Assembly: GCF_016482825.1 (NCBI RefSeq)
Contig: NZ_JAEMNV010000003.1
Location: forward strand, 310,001-374,000
DNA from: Antrihabitans stalagmiti
GTDB lineage: Bacteria > Actinomycetota > Actinomycetes > Mycobacteriales > Mycobacteriaceae
Reading direction: 5' to 3'
Length of the DNA: 64,000 nt
Shown: in pieces, positions 41,276-50,607 of the stretch
How the letters are laid out: each line of letters opens with the position of its first letter
How positions within the stretch are numbered: the stretch's first letter is position 1
Position numbers and translations under genes: made by a program
Notes under the pieces: model-generated
The model's database searches: none
Seen by the model: only the letters and a program-made list of their open reading frames with translations
What the model was told of the DNA's origin: nothing

Positions 41276-43850
41276 CGCTGACGGCTGGATGGTCGGCACT
41301 GCGACGGTGCCGACCAGTGTCGTCGTCGAGGTCGTCGCTCGGAGGATCCGTCGCAGGCGGGGTGCTAGCGCCGTTGTCGCCCATGGTCGCGGGCGGTCGC
41401 TGTGGCCGATCCGACGTCGGTCCAGCCGACCCCGATTGCGTCGGACGCGGTGTGGAACCACGCAGGTCGGCGAGCCAACTCTCGATTCCGCTCGAATTGC
41501 GGTCCGGGGGTGGTGGTGTCGGCTTCTGCACGCGGGGCTGTGGCCGCACCGCACGGACCGGCGGCGTCGCCGAGATCCGCGGAAGCGGTTCGGTAAGCGG
41601 CTCCGGAGCCGCAGCTTGATGATGATGCGTCGCGCGCCCGACAGGATGTGGGACCGCAGCGGGACCGACGTCGGGTACATCGTGGGGAATGTTCTGCTCG
41701 TGCAGCAGCGGTTCGCCGAGGCCGAGCTTCTCCTGAATGCGTTTCATCCATGCAGGAGCCCACCAGCAGTCGTCACCGAGCAGCTTCATGGTCGCTGGGA
41801 CAAGGAACATCCGGATCAGGGTGGCGTCGATGATCAGCGCCGCGATCATGCCGTAGGCGATGTACTGCATCATCACCAGATCGGAGAAGCCGAACGCGCC
41901 GGTGACGACGATCAGGATCAACGCGGCGGCCGTGATGATTCGGCCCGTGTGCGCGGTACCGATGCGGACCGCCTCGGTTGTACTCGCTCCCATCGCGCGC
42001 GCTTCGACCATCCGCGAGAGCAGGAACACTTCGTAGTCCGTCGACAGGCCGTAAATGACGGCGATGATCAGCACAAGGACTGGCGAACTCACCGGCCCCG
42101 GCGTGAAGTTCAAGATTCCTGAGCCATGACCGTCGACGAAGATCCAGGTCAGAATGCCGAGTGTCGACCCGAGACCGAGCGCGCTCATCAACGCGGCCTT
42201 GATCGGCAACACCAACGATCCGAACGTCAAGAACATCAACAGGGTCGTCGACAAAACGACAAGGATGATCATCAGTGGCATTCGATCGAGCAGCGCGGTG
42301 ACACTGTCCGCCTCGATCGCCGGGGTGCCGGTCACACCGACCTTCACGCCGTCGGGAACGTCCATGCTCCGGAGATAGTCGATCGCAGGCGTTGCGACGT
42401 TGCGATCCTTGAGCCCGGCTTCGGACCTGAAGACGTTGTCCTTGGTCGGCGACAGCGGATTGAGCGTGAACTTCTGCACCAACCCCGGCGCATTGCTGGC
42501 CTCTTTGAGAATGTCCGAAACCTGAGTGCTGTTCGCGCCGGTGATGACCAGTTTGATCGGCTCGGTACGCAGGTTGGGGAACAGTGAGTCGAACTCCTGC
42601 TGCGCGACGCGTGTCGCGTTGTCCGGTGGCAGATACTTTTCGCTGATGCCGCCGAACTTGATGGCATTCACCGGGATGATCAGCAGCAGCAGGCCGATGA
42701 CGATCGGGATCGCGACCTTCAGCGGGTGCTTCATCACGAACCGGGTGAGGCGTCCCCAGAAACTCGCCTCGACCTCTTCGGCCGTCTTCGTTTTGCGGAA
42801 ACGCTTGAGGCCGAACGCGTCTACTCGGGGCCCGAGGATGCCGAGGATGCCGGGTAGGACCGTGATTGCGGCAAGCGCAGCCAAGCTGACGGTGGCGATG
42901 GCACCGTAGGCGACGGACTTCAGGAAGCCCTGCGGGAACAGCAGCAGACCCGCAAGGCTGGCGACGATCATCGTCGCGGAGAACACAACTGTTCGCCCTG
43001 CCGTCATCACCGACCGTCGGACGGCGTCCTCGGTGCTGTAACCCTCGGCTAGTTCCTCGCGAAAGCGGCTGACTATGAACAGTCCGTAGTCGATCGCCAG
43101 ACCTAGTCCGATGAGCGAGACGACGGGCGAGACAAAGGCGTTGACCTCGGTGAACATCGTGATGACGCGGACGACGCCCCACGCACCGACAACGGTGAGG
43201 CCGCCGACGATCAACGGCAGCGCTGCCGCGATAACGCCGCCGAAGATGAAGAAGAGCAGGACACCGACAACAGGAATTGCGAGCAGTTCCATGCGGTGGA
43301 TGTCGTTCTGCATCGTGTCGTTGATCGTTCCGAAGACCGGCTGCAAACCGGCGAGTTGGACGTCGACGCCGTCGATGTAGAAGTTGCTCTTGACCTTCTG
43401 GAAGTTCTGCGTCAGTTCGGTGTCGGTATCGCCGACGATGCCGATGCTGGCGACCGCATGCTGCTTCTCTTTGTCGGCCGCCGCCTGGTTGTTGATCGCA
43501 CCTTCGACCGGGTAGTACGAGATGTTGACCTTGAGGATCTGGTCGGGATGGTCTTTGACCAGGCTGTTCAGATTGTTTTGGATGGCCTGTGCGAACTGCG
43601 GATCGTCGATCGTCTTGCCAGGCGGGGCAGTGTAGAGCGCGAGGACGTCGGAATTGTGATCACGTCCGTAGGTCTTGTCCAGAAGTTGGGCTGCCGCAAC
43701 AGAATCCGACCCGGGATCGTCGAAACCGCTCTGACTCAGGTGATCTTCGAGACCGAGGCCGTAGGCGCCGAGCCCTAGCAGGCCCGCGACCATCAGACCG
43801 ATGACGGTGTACCGAAGCTTGTAGACCAAGCGGCCCCAACCGGCGAACAC
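41241..43850 (-). CDS. mmpL3: MmpL3-type trehalose monomycolate flippase
   Basis: This 869-residue RND/MMPL transporter moves trehalose monomycolate across the membrane for mycolate cell-wall assembly. The start at GTG 43850 gives an N terminus (FAGWGRLVYKLRYTVIG) aligning with MmpL3 (FAWWGRTVYRFRY), and it shares one base with the upstream stop. Both proton-relay Asp-Tyr pairs are visible (GLAIDYGLFIVSRF and GLSTDYEVFLLSRM), as are GGISEKYLPPDNA and FVDGHGSG. After the last helix, DDCWWAPAWMKRIQEKLGLGE leads into a long Pro-rich cytoplasmic tail with IESWLADLRG, also present in MmpL3. Gene order with the NYN protein and trmB matches M. tuberculosis Rv0206c-Rv0208c. Confidence 0.95.
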   Translation of the reverse strand: MFAGWGRLVYKLRYTVIGLMVAGLLGLGAYGLGLEDHLSQSGFDDPGSDSVAAAQLLDKTYGRDHNSDVLALYTAPPGKTIDDPQFAQAIQNNLNSLVKDHPDQILKVNISYYPVEGAINNQAAADKEKQHAVASIGIVGDTDTELTQNFQKVKSNFYIDGVDVQLAGLQPVFGTINDTMQNDIHRMELLAIPVVGVLLFFIFGGVIAAALPLIVGGLTVVGAWGVVRVITMFTEVNAFVSPVVSLIGLGLAIDYGLFIVSRFREELAEGYSTEDAVRRSVMTAGRTVVFSATMIVASLAGLLLFPQGFLKSVAYGAIATVSLAALAAITVLPGILGILGPRVDAFGLKRFRKTKTAEEVEASFWGRLTRFVMKHPLKVAIPIVIGLLLLIIPVNAIKFGGISEKYLPPDNATRVAQQEFDSLFPNLRTEPIKLVITGANSTQVSDILKEASNAPGLVQKFTLNPLSPTKDNVFRSEAGLKDRNVATPAIDYLRSMDVPDGVKVGVTGTPAIEADSVTALLDRMPLMIILVVLSTTLLMFLTFGSLVLPIKAALMSALGLGSTLGILTWIFVDGHGSGILNFTPGPVSSPVLVLIIAVIYGLSTDYEVFLLSRMVEARAMGASTTEAVRIGTAHTGRIITAAALILIVVTGAFGFSDLVMMQYIAYGMIAALIIDATLIRMFLVPATMKLLGDDCWWAPAWMKRIQEKLGLGEPLLHEQNIPHDVPDVGPAAVPHPVGRATHHHQAAAPEPLTEPLPRISATPPVRAVRPQPRVQKPTPPPPDRNSSGIESWLADLRGSTPRPTQSGSAGPTSDRPQRPPATMGDNGASTPPATDPPSDDLDDDTGRHRRSADHPAVSVSELLERENRH

Positions 43851-44581
43851 TATGAAACTCCTGAACGTGACGCCAACAGAGCGGACAGCGGCCGGAACGG
43901 CTGCAGCCACGCGCCCTCGTCGGGTAGCGAATCGAGGCTTACGCGTGGAAGCGGCTCGCGGAATACGCCTGGGATGTCTTCGAGATCGATGAAGTCGAGG
44001 ATGTCGGATGCGACAGCCCAGCTGGCATGCTCACGGAATCCGAGCACCTGCACGGGAACGCCGGTCGCGGCGATTGCTTCGAGCGGCTCGCGAAAAGCCT
44101 GGCCGTCGGCAGAGGCGACCATGATTCCGGCGAGACCGTTGTCGCGGGCGCGTAGTTCGATGTGGGCGAGCATGTCGGAGTCGACATCGGAATCTTCGTC
44201 GATCTTGGGTTTTGCGAAGACAGCGAAACCGACGTTGCGCAACGCCTCGACCCATGGCCGGACGACGTCGGCACTGCCGGTGGCGATGTTGGTGAAGACT
44301 GTTGCTTCCGGTTCGAGCGATGCGCTCTTACCGTTGGAAAGATCTGCTGTCCTGCCGAGCAGCCAGCGACCGAGGGCGTCGAACCTGGGTCGGTATGCGG
44401 CGGTGGGTCGGCCACCGAGGATCGCGCCGAGGCCCATGTCGAGGTTGGGAGCGTCCCAAACGAGCAGAACGCGTCGGACCGTGCGGTTGGTCCGGGGCAG
44501 TTCGCCCGGCAGGCCACCCTCTGCACCCAGGACATCTGCGACTCCAAGGACGGGGTCCGGCGGCGCTTCGCTGATGCTCAT
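43850..44581 (-). CDS. NYN-domain protein (Rv0207c-like)
   Basis: A 243-residue protein with a NYN/PIN-like nuclease fold: VRRVLLVWDAPNLDMGLGAILGGRP carries the first acidic and Asn residues, EDSDVDSDMLAHIELRA the second acidic group, and IMVASADGQAF the third. NYN domains cleave RNA, but members linked to mmpL3 are uncharacterised. It is bound between trmB (4-bp ATGA overlap) and mmpL3 (1-bp overlap), the order of Rv0208c-Rv0207c-Rv0206c, so it is strictly coupled to both. ATG 44581 is chosen from the overlap. Confidence 0.85.
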   Translation of the reverse strand: MSISEAPPDPVLGVADVLGAEGGLPGELPRTNRTVRRVLLVWDAPNLDMGLGAILGGRPTAAYRPRFDALGRWLLGRTADLSNGKSASLEPEATVFTNIATGSADVVRPWVEALRNVGFAVFAKPKIDEDSDVDSDMLAHIELRARDNGLAGIMVASADGQAFREPLEAIAATGVPVQVLGFREHASWAVASDILDFIDLEDIPGVFREPLPRVSLDSLPDEGAWLQPFRPLSALLASRSGVS

Positions 44582-45303
44582 GACCTGATCTTCCCCCATA
44601 TCAGCTCGGTGATGGAGCTTCCAACGCGATGAGCTTTGCTTTCGAACTTCGTCACAGGGCGCTCGTGCGTCATGGGTGAATCCCAATCGAGTGCGCTGAG
44701 ATGGGGATCAGCATTGCCTACCGAGGCGATGTATTCGGCGTATTCCGCATGGTCGGTTGCGACATGGAGCACTCCGCCCGCCTGCAGCCTGTTCGCGATC
44801 AGTGCGACGGTCGGCGGTTGAAGCAGTCGTCGTTTGTGATGACGGGCCTTCGGCCAGGGATCGGGAAAGAAGACGCGAACGCCGGTCAGCGAATCGGGGG
44901 CGAGCATATTTTCGAGAACGTCGACGGCGTCGCCGCGGAGCAAACGGATGTTGGGGATGTCCTCGCGCTCGACCTGCTGGACGAGTTGCGCGAGCCCGGG
45001 CCGATAGACCTCGATGGCAATGAGGTTGACGTGGGGTTCTGCCCTCGCCATTGCCGCCGTCGCGGTGCCTGTGCCCGATCCGATTTCGATGATCAGCGGT
45101 GCTTCGCGACCGAACCAGGCAGCGACGTCGACAGGTTCGTCACCGACATCGCGGCCGATCTGCGGCCACATTCGGTTCCAACTCTGTTGCTGAGTCTCGG
45201 TCAGCGCGCCACGGCGCGACCGAAAACTGGTCACTCGAGGGTGCAGCCGTGAGCCCCGCGTCGCGATCTGTTCGGCGTCGTTCACTCGACCATTGTCACG
45301 CAT
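44578..45303 (-). CDS. trmB: tRNA (guanine-N7)-methyltransferase
   Basis: This enzyme methylates G46 of tRNA using S-adenosylmethionine. In 241 residues it shows the SAM motif IIEIGSGTGTATAAMA, the FFPDPWPKARHHKRRL block that defines TrmB, and the C-terminal VTKFESKAHRVGSSI with the T-x-F-E motif. The start is probably ATG 45303; GTG 45285 or an upstream ATG are possible. It is the first gene of the trmB-NYN-mmpL3 run and is coupled to the NYN gene by ATGA. Confidence 0.93.
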   Translation of the reverse strand: MRDNGRVNDAEQIATRGSRLHPRVTSFRSRRGALTETQQQSWNRMWPQIGRDVGDEPVDVAAWFGREAPLIIEIGSGTGTATAAMARAEPHVNLIAIEVYRPGLAQLVQQVEREDIPNIRLLRGDAVDVLENMLAPDSLTGVRVFFPDPWPKARHHKRRLLQPPTVALIANRLQAGGVLHVATDHAEYAEYIASVGNADPHLSALDWDSPMTHERPVTKFESKAHRVGSSITELIWGKIRS

Positions 45304-45349
45304 AAACCGCTGCTGTGACACAAGGGTCTGAAGTTGTTATTGGGACGTT

Positions 45350-45598
45350 TCAGATCACAACGACATCTCCACCCATCTCACGCTGGGCAAAAGCGGCGTG
45401 GTCGGAGGCCGCAACAGCCAGCGGAAACGTTGTGACCTGCGTTGTCACGCTTACCCGTACTGCAGCCGTCACAGTGTCCGAAACGCTGCACAAAGCAGCG
45501 TCCGGGACGAGACCGACGGCCGATCCAGCCGTCGTCGTTGCTGTGATGTTCCTCCCAGCAATGCTGTTGCCGTCCAGGTAGAGCTCGCGAATGCACAC
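45350..45598 (-). CDS. Possible small protein with EspC/WXG-like composition
   Basis: A weakly supported 82-residue frame in the otherwise empty 351-bp gap 45304-45654. From GTG 45598, preceded by GAGG, it reads as a plausible Ala/Val/Thr-rich protein whose second half (SVSDTVTAAVRVSVTT, then LAVAASDHAAFAQREMGG) recalls the helical ends of small EspC or WXG100-type secreted proteins. Codon third positions look coding. No ESX gene is near. A plus-strand frame (45315-45581) overlaps it; the minus-strand reading looks more protein-like. Treat as a candidate only. Confidence 0.35.
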   Translation of the reverse strand: MCIRELYLDGNSIAGRNITATTTAGSAVGLVPDAALCSVSDTVTAAVRVSVTTQVTTFPLAVAASDHAAFAQREMGGDVVVI

Positions 45599-45654
45599 AT
45601 TTCCTCGACTTCTGGGAAGATTTCGCAGAACGCGGGTGCTTTGGGGGGAACGTT

Positions 45655-46716
45655 TTGTCTGGCTACAGATTGTCCGACCACGGGCCGTCGAACGACGCGC
45701 TCGATCGGCTCGTCGAGCGGGTCCGCCGCGTCGACGCCTCGGTCGCGGATCAACTCTCCGAGTCGGTCGCGCGGTATCAACGACCGCTGACAGTGCAGGT
45801 TGCCGGTCGTGCAGGCACGGGACGATCGAGCGTGATCCGAGCTCTGCTCGCCGGACGGGCAGAGCCGTTCGGGTTCGACCCCGCCGACACGGACCCGGTC
45901 GACAGCCCCGCGACACCCGACCCGACGCTGGACGGCGATCTGGTCCTCTACGTCCTTGCTGCCTCGTTGCATCCCGCCGATCGTGCCGCCGTCCGATCGA
46001 TTCCGACCGGCCACGGCCTCGTCGTCTTGAACAAAGCAGATGCGGTCGGCGCGTCCTTGGCAACGGTGTTGGCACGTGCGAACGAATGCACCGATTCGCT
46101 CGGCATGCGAACACTTCCGCTCGTCGCAAACACCGCGGCGACCGCTGCGAGCAGTGCCGTCACACCAGCCGAACTCGCTCTGTTCAGAAACTGCGCAGAC
46201 AACGATCCGACGCTGGTCGAGCGCTGGGGGTCGTTCGGAGTCGGCATCGCGATCGATGTACTGCGTCGGAACCCGCAAACGAGCGCGCGAACGCTGACGC
46301 AGATCCTCGCCGCTGCGAGTGGTGCGAGCGGTCTGCAGACGGCATTCGAGCGGCAACGTCGACAAGCGCAGGCGCTACGTGGGGTGAGGCTGATCGACGA
46401 CCTCGAACGGCTCGCGACTCGTGCGCTCGAGGGTGCGGCTCGCGACGAGATCGAGCACTTTCTGCGATCCGACGGTGCCGCGCAGATCGGGCTCGTCGGA
46501 GCGTGGGCCTCGCCGGATATCGCGGCTGTTGTCGGTGAGCACGAACTCGTCGATCCCGTCGACGATGAGCAGGCCTTGCAGCTTGCCCGGTGGTGGCGTG
46601 GCTTCGCCGACGCCGGCGACACGCGCAGCGATCCGACCGGGGCAGGCAAGCGCGCAGCCTTGCGGATCCACCACGGTTACGTGCGGTCGTGGGCGAGAGC
46701 GGTGCGCGATGGCTGA
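45655..46716 (+). CDS. Dynamin-like/P-loop GTPase (Rv0209-like)
   Basis: A 353-residue protein with a P-loop-like GRAGTGRSS (51-59), in which the Walker A lysine is replaced by Arg57, and a guanine-specifying NKAD (VVLNKADAVG). The rest is helical. Length and position between trmB and pckA match M. tuberculosis Rv0209 (about 361 residues), whose role is unknown. TTG 45655 is taken as start because GGGGGGAA lies just upstream. It overlaps the next gene by 8 bp; the pair resembles a two-subunit dynamin-like membrane GTPase. The K-to-R change may lower or abolish nucleotide hydrolysis. Confidence 0.75.
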   Translation: MSGYRLSDHGPSNDALDRLVERVRRVDASVADQLSESVARYQRPLTVQVAGRAGTGRSSVIRALLAGRAEPFGFDPADTDPVDSPATPDPTLDGDLVLYVLAASLHPADRAAVRSIPTGHGLVVLNKADAVGASLATVLARANECTDSLGMRTLPLVANTAATAASSAVTPAELALFRNCADNDPTLVERWGSFGVGIAIDVLRRNPQTSARTLTQILAAASGASGLQTAFERQRRQAQALRGVRLIDDLERLATRALEGAARDEIEHFLRSDGAAQIGLVGAWASPDIAAVVGEHELVDPVDDEQALQLARWWRGFADAGDTRSDPTGAGKRAALRIHHGYVRSWARAVRDG

Positions 46717-48175
46717 TCGAAGTTCGAACCTCGACGAACTCGTTCCCCCTGCCGTCGAAGCAGTGTTGCAACGCTGGCACCCCACAGGCGTCGATCAGCT
46801 CGTCGCGATCAGACATACCTCCGGAACAGACGGTCGCGTCGCAATCGTCGGAGACGTCGACGGTGTGTTGCACGACGAACTCGCCAAGGCAGACCCCGGA
46901 TTACGGTTCGTCGATTCGCCCGAGGCGGCGTCGGTGCTCGTCGTTCGCTTCGACGCTGCCGCGCCGATCGGCCGGACCGAACTCGAACTCGTCACACGGT
47001 CGAGTGCCGCCGGGCAGCCGGTCGTGTTCGCGTTGACCGGAATCGACGCACACGCGGACTGGCGGATCGTTCGTGATCGCAACATCGAAATCCTGGGGGC
47101 ACACACCGCACGCTTCGGCGATGCCCGAATCTGGCCGGTCGGTGGCGGATCGGCGCCGAACGATCTCGTGCGCGAGATCGGCGACGTGCTCCGAGCCGAT
47201 CCCGCGTCGGCGCGTGCGATGCAACTACGGCACGCGAGTGCTGCCGTTGTCGTCGAGGCCAGACGTCGTATCGCCACGAAGGTTGCCGAACTGCGCGCAT
47301 CAACGGAGTCGGCGGTGCTGCGGAACGAGCGAACCGCCCTCGTCGCACGTCGTGACGGTGGTCGTGTCGAGTCGATGGCGATACTGCGCAGCCAGATCCA
47401 GTTGGCGCGGCACGAACTGCTGCACGAGGTCGGCAATCGGGTGCGGTCGGTCAACGTCGGCGCGCGAACCGAGATCGAGCGCGCGGACCGCGGCGGGGTG
47501 ACGGAATTTCCCGGGCGACTGGACGGGATCGTCTCCGCGGTTGTTGCGCAGACCGACGAGTCCGTGGTGGCCAGAGTCGGCGCTGTGCAGAGCGCAGTAC
47601 TGAGCAGACTCGAACCGACAGACGTATCGGGAGACGCATCGGGCTACGGGCTGCGATTGCCACCCGCGCCCGACCTCGGTGCCGGACCCGAGCCTCGTCG
47701 GCACGGGATCGAAGACAGAATGATGGTCCTGATCGGCGCATCGGCTGGATTCGGGATAGGCAGGTTGGCCGTCGCGCCGCTGTCGATCGTCCCTGCTCTC
47801 GATATTGCGAGTATTCCGATCACGCTGCTGCTCGGCGGGTTCGCCGCCTGGTGGCTCACGAGGTCACGCAGCCTGGTTGCCGATCGTGCGCATCTGCGGC
47901 AGTGGACCGCCGACGTGCTTGTCACGCTCAAATCTGCACTCGAACAACGGGTCGTCGGTGCAGTCGTCGGCGCGGAAGCCGACCTCGCCGATCGTGTGGT
48001 GCGGGACAGTTCGGCGCGGCAGATCCTCATCGACCAGGAGGTTGCGCGGATCGACGCCGAAATACGGCAGCTCAACGCACGAACGACGGCACAACTCGCC
48101 TCGTGTGAGCGGGATCTCGACGTGCTGTCCAGTCCGATGGAACCGCGACGGGTCGGCGTGCGTCGAACAGTGTGA
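46709..48175 (+). CDS. Membrane-associated helical partner protein (Rv0210-like)
   Basis: The 488-residue protein has an N-terminal alpha/beta domain reminiscent of a degenerate GTPase (residues 30-150: VAIVGDVDG, VFALTGIDAH), a long helical region, a hydrophobic hairpin (about 350-400: MMVLIGASAGFGIGRLAVAPLSIVPAL and IPITLLLGGFAAWWL), and a C-terminal coiled coil. This layout recalls the membrane paddle and stalk of dynamin-like proteins. Length and position match M. tuberculosis Rv0210 (about 492 residues). It overlaps the Rv0209-like gene by 8 bp, so the two probably work as a pair. No characterised function is known to me. Confidence 0.72.
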   Translation: MADRSSNLDELVPPAVEAVLQRWHPTGVDQLVAIRHTSGTDGRVAIVGDVDGVLHDELAKADPGLRFVDSPEAASVLVVRFDAAAPIGRTELELVTRSSAAGQPVVFALTGIDAHADWRIVRDRNIEILGAHTARFGDARIWPVGGGSAPNDLVREIGDVLRADPASARAMQLRHASAAVVVEARRRIATKVAELRASTESAVLRNERTALVARRDGGRVESMAILRSQIQLARHELLHEVGNRVRSVNVGARTEIERADRGGVTEFPGRLDGIVSAVVAQTDESVVARVGAVQSAVLSRLEPTDVSGDASGYGLRLPPAPDLGAGPEPRRHGIEDRMMVLIGASAGFGIGRLAVAPLSIVPALDIASIPITLLLGGFAAWWLTRSRSLVADRAHLRQWTADVLVTLKSALEQRVVGAVVGAEADLADRVVRDSSARQILIDQEVARIDAEIRQLNARTTAQLASCERDLDVLSSPMEPRRVGVRRTV

Positions 48176-48196
48176 GCCGACTTTGGGAGCACACTG

Positions 48197-48502
48197 ATGA
48201 TCGCGTCGAACGAGTTTCCGGGCATTCCGGAGCTGACGGATGCGTCGACCCCGCTGGAGAACCTGGGCGCAGTCGAACTCGACACCCCGGGCCACGACAT
48301 CGACGCCGACGGCACCCTCGATACGGAGACGTTTCGCACCGACGATGCCTTCGTTGTAGCGACCGATACCGATCTCGACGGATTCGCCGATCACCTCACC
48401 ATCGTCGACACCGACGGGGACTTCGCTGCGTGGGAGTTTCACCACTCTGAAGACGGTGAGACGCATTGGAAACGCACTGATAACGGTAAACTGGGCGAAT
48501 AA
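48197..48502 (+). CDS. Small acidic protein with Ca-binding-like Asp repeats
   Basis: A 101-residue very acidic protein. It contains DTPGHDIDADGTLDTETF and DTDLDGFADHLTIVDTDGDF, two Dx[DN]xDG-type loops of the kind seen in calcium-binding EF-hand or thrombospondin-3-like repeats. It resembles DUF6802-type actinobacterial proteins. There is no signal peptide. It starts 21 bp after the Rv0210-like gene and is probably the third gene of that operon. It may bind Ca2+; no other function is evident. Confidence 0.7.
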   Translation: MIASNEFPGIPELTDASTPLENLGAVELDTPGHDIDADGTLDTETFRTDDAFVVATDTDLDGFADHLTIVDTDGDFAAWEFHHSEDGETHWKRTDNGKLGE

Positions 48503-48592
48503 TTTTCGCCGGTGCAAACCGGTCGGCGTGGCGTTGAAACAAAAGGTCGAGAATCGGACACGACCCGATTCTGTGGTTGGCGTAGCACACGT

Positions 48593-48598
48593 TAACCT
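48593..48598 (+). promoter_or_regulatory. Probable -10 element of pckA
   Basis: TAACCT placed so that transcription would begin near 48605, about 150 bp before the pckA ATG. No clear -35 is seen. Confidence 0.35.
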
Positions 48599-48604
48599 CT
48601 AGGG

Positions 48605-48753
48605 CTAGGAACCCCGGCCCCCGTGCAGGACCGCTTCACGAAGTTTGTAAGAGCGGACGAAACGGGTAGCCCCCCGCCGACAGGGGGAAACTGGGGATGC
48701 GGTGCCAGCCAGCGCCGAAGCTCCGGTTCCGGCCCCACCTCAGGGAGAGTTTG
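48605..48753 (+). ncRNA. Structured 5-prime leader of pckA
   Basis: The leader contains consecutive short stems: CCGCT/AGCGG (48631-48635 with 48652-48656) and CCCCC/GGGGG (48671-48675 with 48683-48687), plus a GC-rich GGG/CCC hairpin at its start, followed by GGAAACTGGGGATGCGG. Spacing and GC content suggest a regulatory leader, but I could not match it to a known riboswitch class. The ribosome site GGGAGAG precedes the ATG. Confidence 0.35.
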
Positions 48754-50607
48754 ATGACCTCAGCGACCATTCCAGGTGTCGACGGCCCAACGGGCGGAGC
48801 TTCAGCCCAGCCTCCTACTCAGCACAAAGAGCTGCTGGCGTGGGTCCAGGAGATCGCCGAGCTCACCCAACCCGCACGCGTCGTATTCGCAGATGGTTCC
48901 GAAGAAGAATGGGACCGGCTGACGGCCCAGCTCGTCGAGGCAGGCACCTTCAAGCAGCTCAATCCTGACAAGAAGCCGAACTCGTTCCTCGCGTTGTCGG
49001 ATCCGACGGACGTCGCTCGTGTCGAGTCGCGCACCTACATCTGTTCGCGCACTCCCGAGGGCGCAGGCCCGACGAACAACTGGATCGATCCCACCGAGAT
49101 GCGCGCGACCATGTCGGAGCTGTACCGCGGTTCGATGCGCGGTCGCACGATGTGGGTCGTCCCGTTCTGCATGGGCCCGCTCGGCGCGGAGGATCCGAAG
49201 CTCGGTGTCGAGATCACCGACTCCGAGTACGTGGTCGTCTCGATGAAGGTCATGACCCGCATGGGTGCTGCTGCACTCGAAAAGCTCGGCACGGACAAGC
49301 CGTTCGTCAAGGCATTGCACTCGGTCGGCGCACCTCTCGAAGACGGTCAGGCAGATGTGCCGTGGCCATGCAACTCGACGAAATACATCACTCACTTCCC
49401 GGAAGACCGCGAAATCTGGAGCTTCGGCTCGGGCTACGGCGGCAACGCGTTGCTCGGCAAGAAGTGCTACTCGCTGCGGATCGCGTCGGCTATGGCACAC
49501 GACGAGGGCTGGCTCGCCGAGCACATGCTGATCCTCAAGCTGATCTCGCCCGAGAACAAGTCGTTCTACGTCGCGGCCGCGTTCCCGAGTGCGTGTGGCA
49601 AGACCAACCTCGCGATGATCCAGCCGACCGTTCCCGGCTGGCGTGCGGAGACCCTCGGCGACGACATCGCGTGGATGCGGTTCGGTGACGACGGCCAGCT
49701 CTACGCCGTCAACCCCGAGTTCGGTTTCTTCGGCGTTGCCCCCGGCACCAACTGGTCGTCGAATCCGAATGCGATGAAGACCGTCGAAGGTGGCAACACC
49801 GTCTACACCAACGTTGCTCTCACCGACGACGGCGACGTCTGGTGGGAAGGCCTCGAAGGCGACCCCGATCACCTGATCGACTGGAAGGGCCACGACTGGG
49901 ATCGCGAGTCGGAAGAGAAGGCAGCGCACCCGAACTCGCGCTACTGCACCCCGATGTCGCAGTGCCCGACCTTGGCTCCCGAATGGGACGACCCGAAGGG
50001 TGTGCCGATCTCGGCAATTCTGTTCGGTGGACGCCGCAAGACGACGGTCCCGCTGGTGACCGAGTCGTTCGACTGGCAGCACGGTGTGTTCATGGGCGCG
50101 ACGTTGTCGTCCGAGCAGACCGCCGCCGCAGAAGGCAAGGTCGGTACGGTCCGCCGCGACCCGATGGCGATGATTCCGTTCATCGGCTACAACGTCGGCG
50201 ACTACCTCGGTCACTGGATCAACATCGGTAAGAACGCCGATGCCCAGAAGTTGCCGAAGATCTTCTACGTCAACTGGTTCCGCCGCGGTGCAGACGGTCG
50301 CTTCCTGTGGCCAGGATTCGGCGAGAACTCCCGCGTGCTGGAGTGGATCGTCGACCGCATCGAGGGTCGGGCAGATGCCGTCGCCACACCGATCGGCAAC
50401 GTTCCGACCGCTGCGCAGATGGACCTCGCCGGCCTCGATGTCGATGCCAACGACGTCGACGAAGCACTGAAGGTCGACGTCGAAGAGTGGAAGAAGGAAA
50501 TTCCGCTCATCGAAGAATGGTTCGAGTTCATCGGTGACAAACTGCCATCCGGTATTCGCGACGAGTTCGAGTCGCTGAAGGAGCGCCTCAGCGGCGAGCC
50601 CGCGTGA
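48754..50607 (+). CDS. pckA: Phosphoenolpyruvate carboxykinase (GTP)
   Basis: A 617-residue GTP-type PEP carboxykinase, which makes PEP and CO2 from oxaloacetate and GTP in gluconeogenesis. Family motifs are complete: the kinase-type P-loop [12 protein letters not shown] with the conserved reactive Cys, [13 protein letters not shown] (metal-binding Asp pair), FGVAPGTNW, and the C-terminal [29 protein letters not shown]. The ATG at 48754 follows AGGGAGAG. It occupies the same position as M. tuberculosis Rv0211, after the Rv0209/Rv0210-like genes. The patatin gene begins in a GTGA overlap with its stop. Confidence 0.97.
   Translation: MTSATIPGVDGPTGGASAQPPTQHKELLAWVQEIAELTQPARVVFADGSEEEWDRLTAQLVEAGTFKQLNPDKKPNSFLALSDPTDVARVESRTYICSRTPEGAGPTNNWIDPTEMRATMSELYRGSMRGRTMWVVPFCMGPLGAEDPKLGVEITDSEYVVVSMKVMTRMGAAALEKLGTDKPFVKALHSVGAPLEDGQADVPWPCNSTKYITHFPEDREIWSFGSGYGGNALLGKKCYSLRIASAMAHDEGWLAEHMLILKLISPENKSFYVAAAFPSACGKTNLAMIQPTVPGWRAETLGDDIAWMRFGDDGQLYAVNPEFGFFGVAPGTNWSSNPNAMKTVEGGNTVYTNVALTDDGDVWWEGLEGDPDHLIDWKGHDWDRESEEKAAHPNSRYCTPMSQCPTLAPEWDDPKGVPISAILFGGRRKTTVPLVTESFDWQHGVFMGATLSSEQTAAAEGKVGTVRRDPMAMIPFIGYNVGDYLGHWINIGKNADAQKLPKIFYVNWFRRGADGRFLWPGFGENSRVLEWIVDRIEGRADAVATPIGNVPTAAQMDLAGLDVDANDVDEALKVDVEEWKKEIPLIEEWFEFIGDKLPSGIRDEFESLKERLSGEPA

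Noticed and set aside
45315-45581. 88-residue plus-strand frame opposite the candidate small gene
   Set aside because: It lacks a ribosome site, and its composition is less protein-like than that of the minus-strand frame.
48605-48753. Cobalamin, glycine or c-di-AMP riboswitch before pckA
   Set aside because: Short matches (GGAAACTGGGG, GCGCCGAAG) recall parts of these classes, but the conserved cores and their order are not present.
48802-50214. 470-codon antisense frame inside pckA
   Set aside because: The translated product is compositionally biased and has no domain; pckA on the plus strand is certain.
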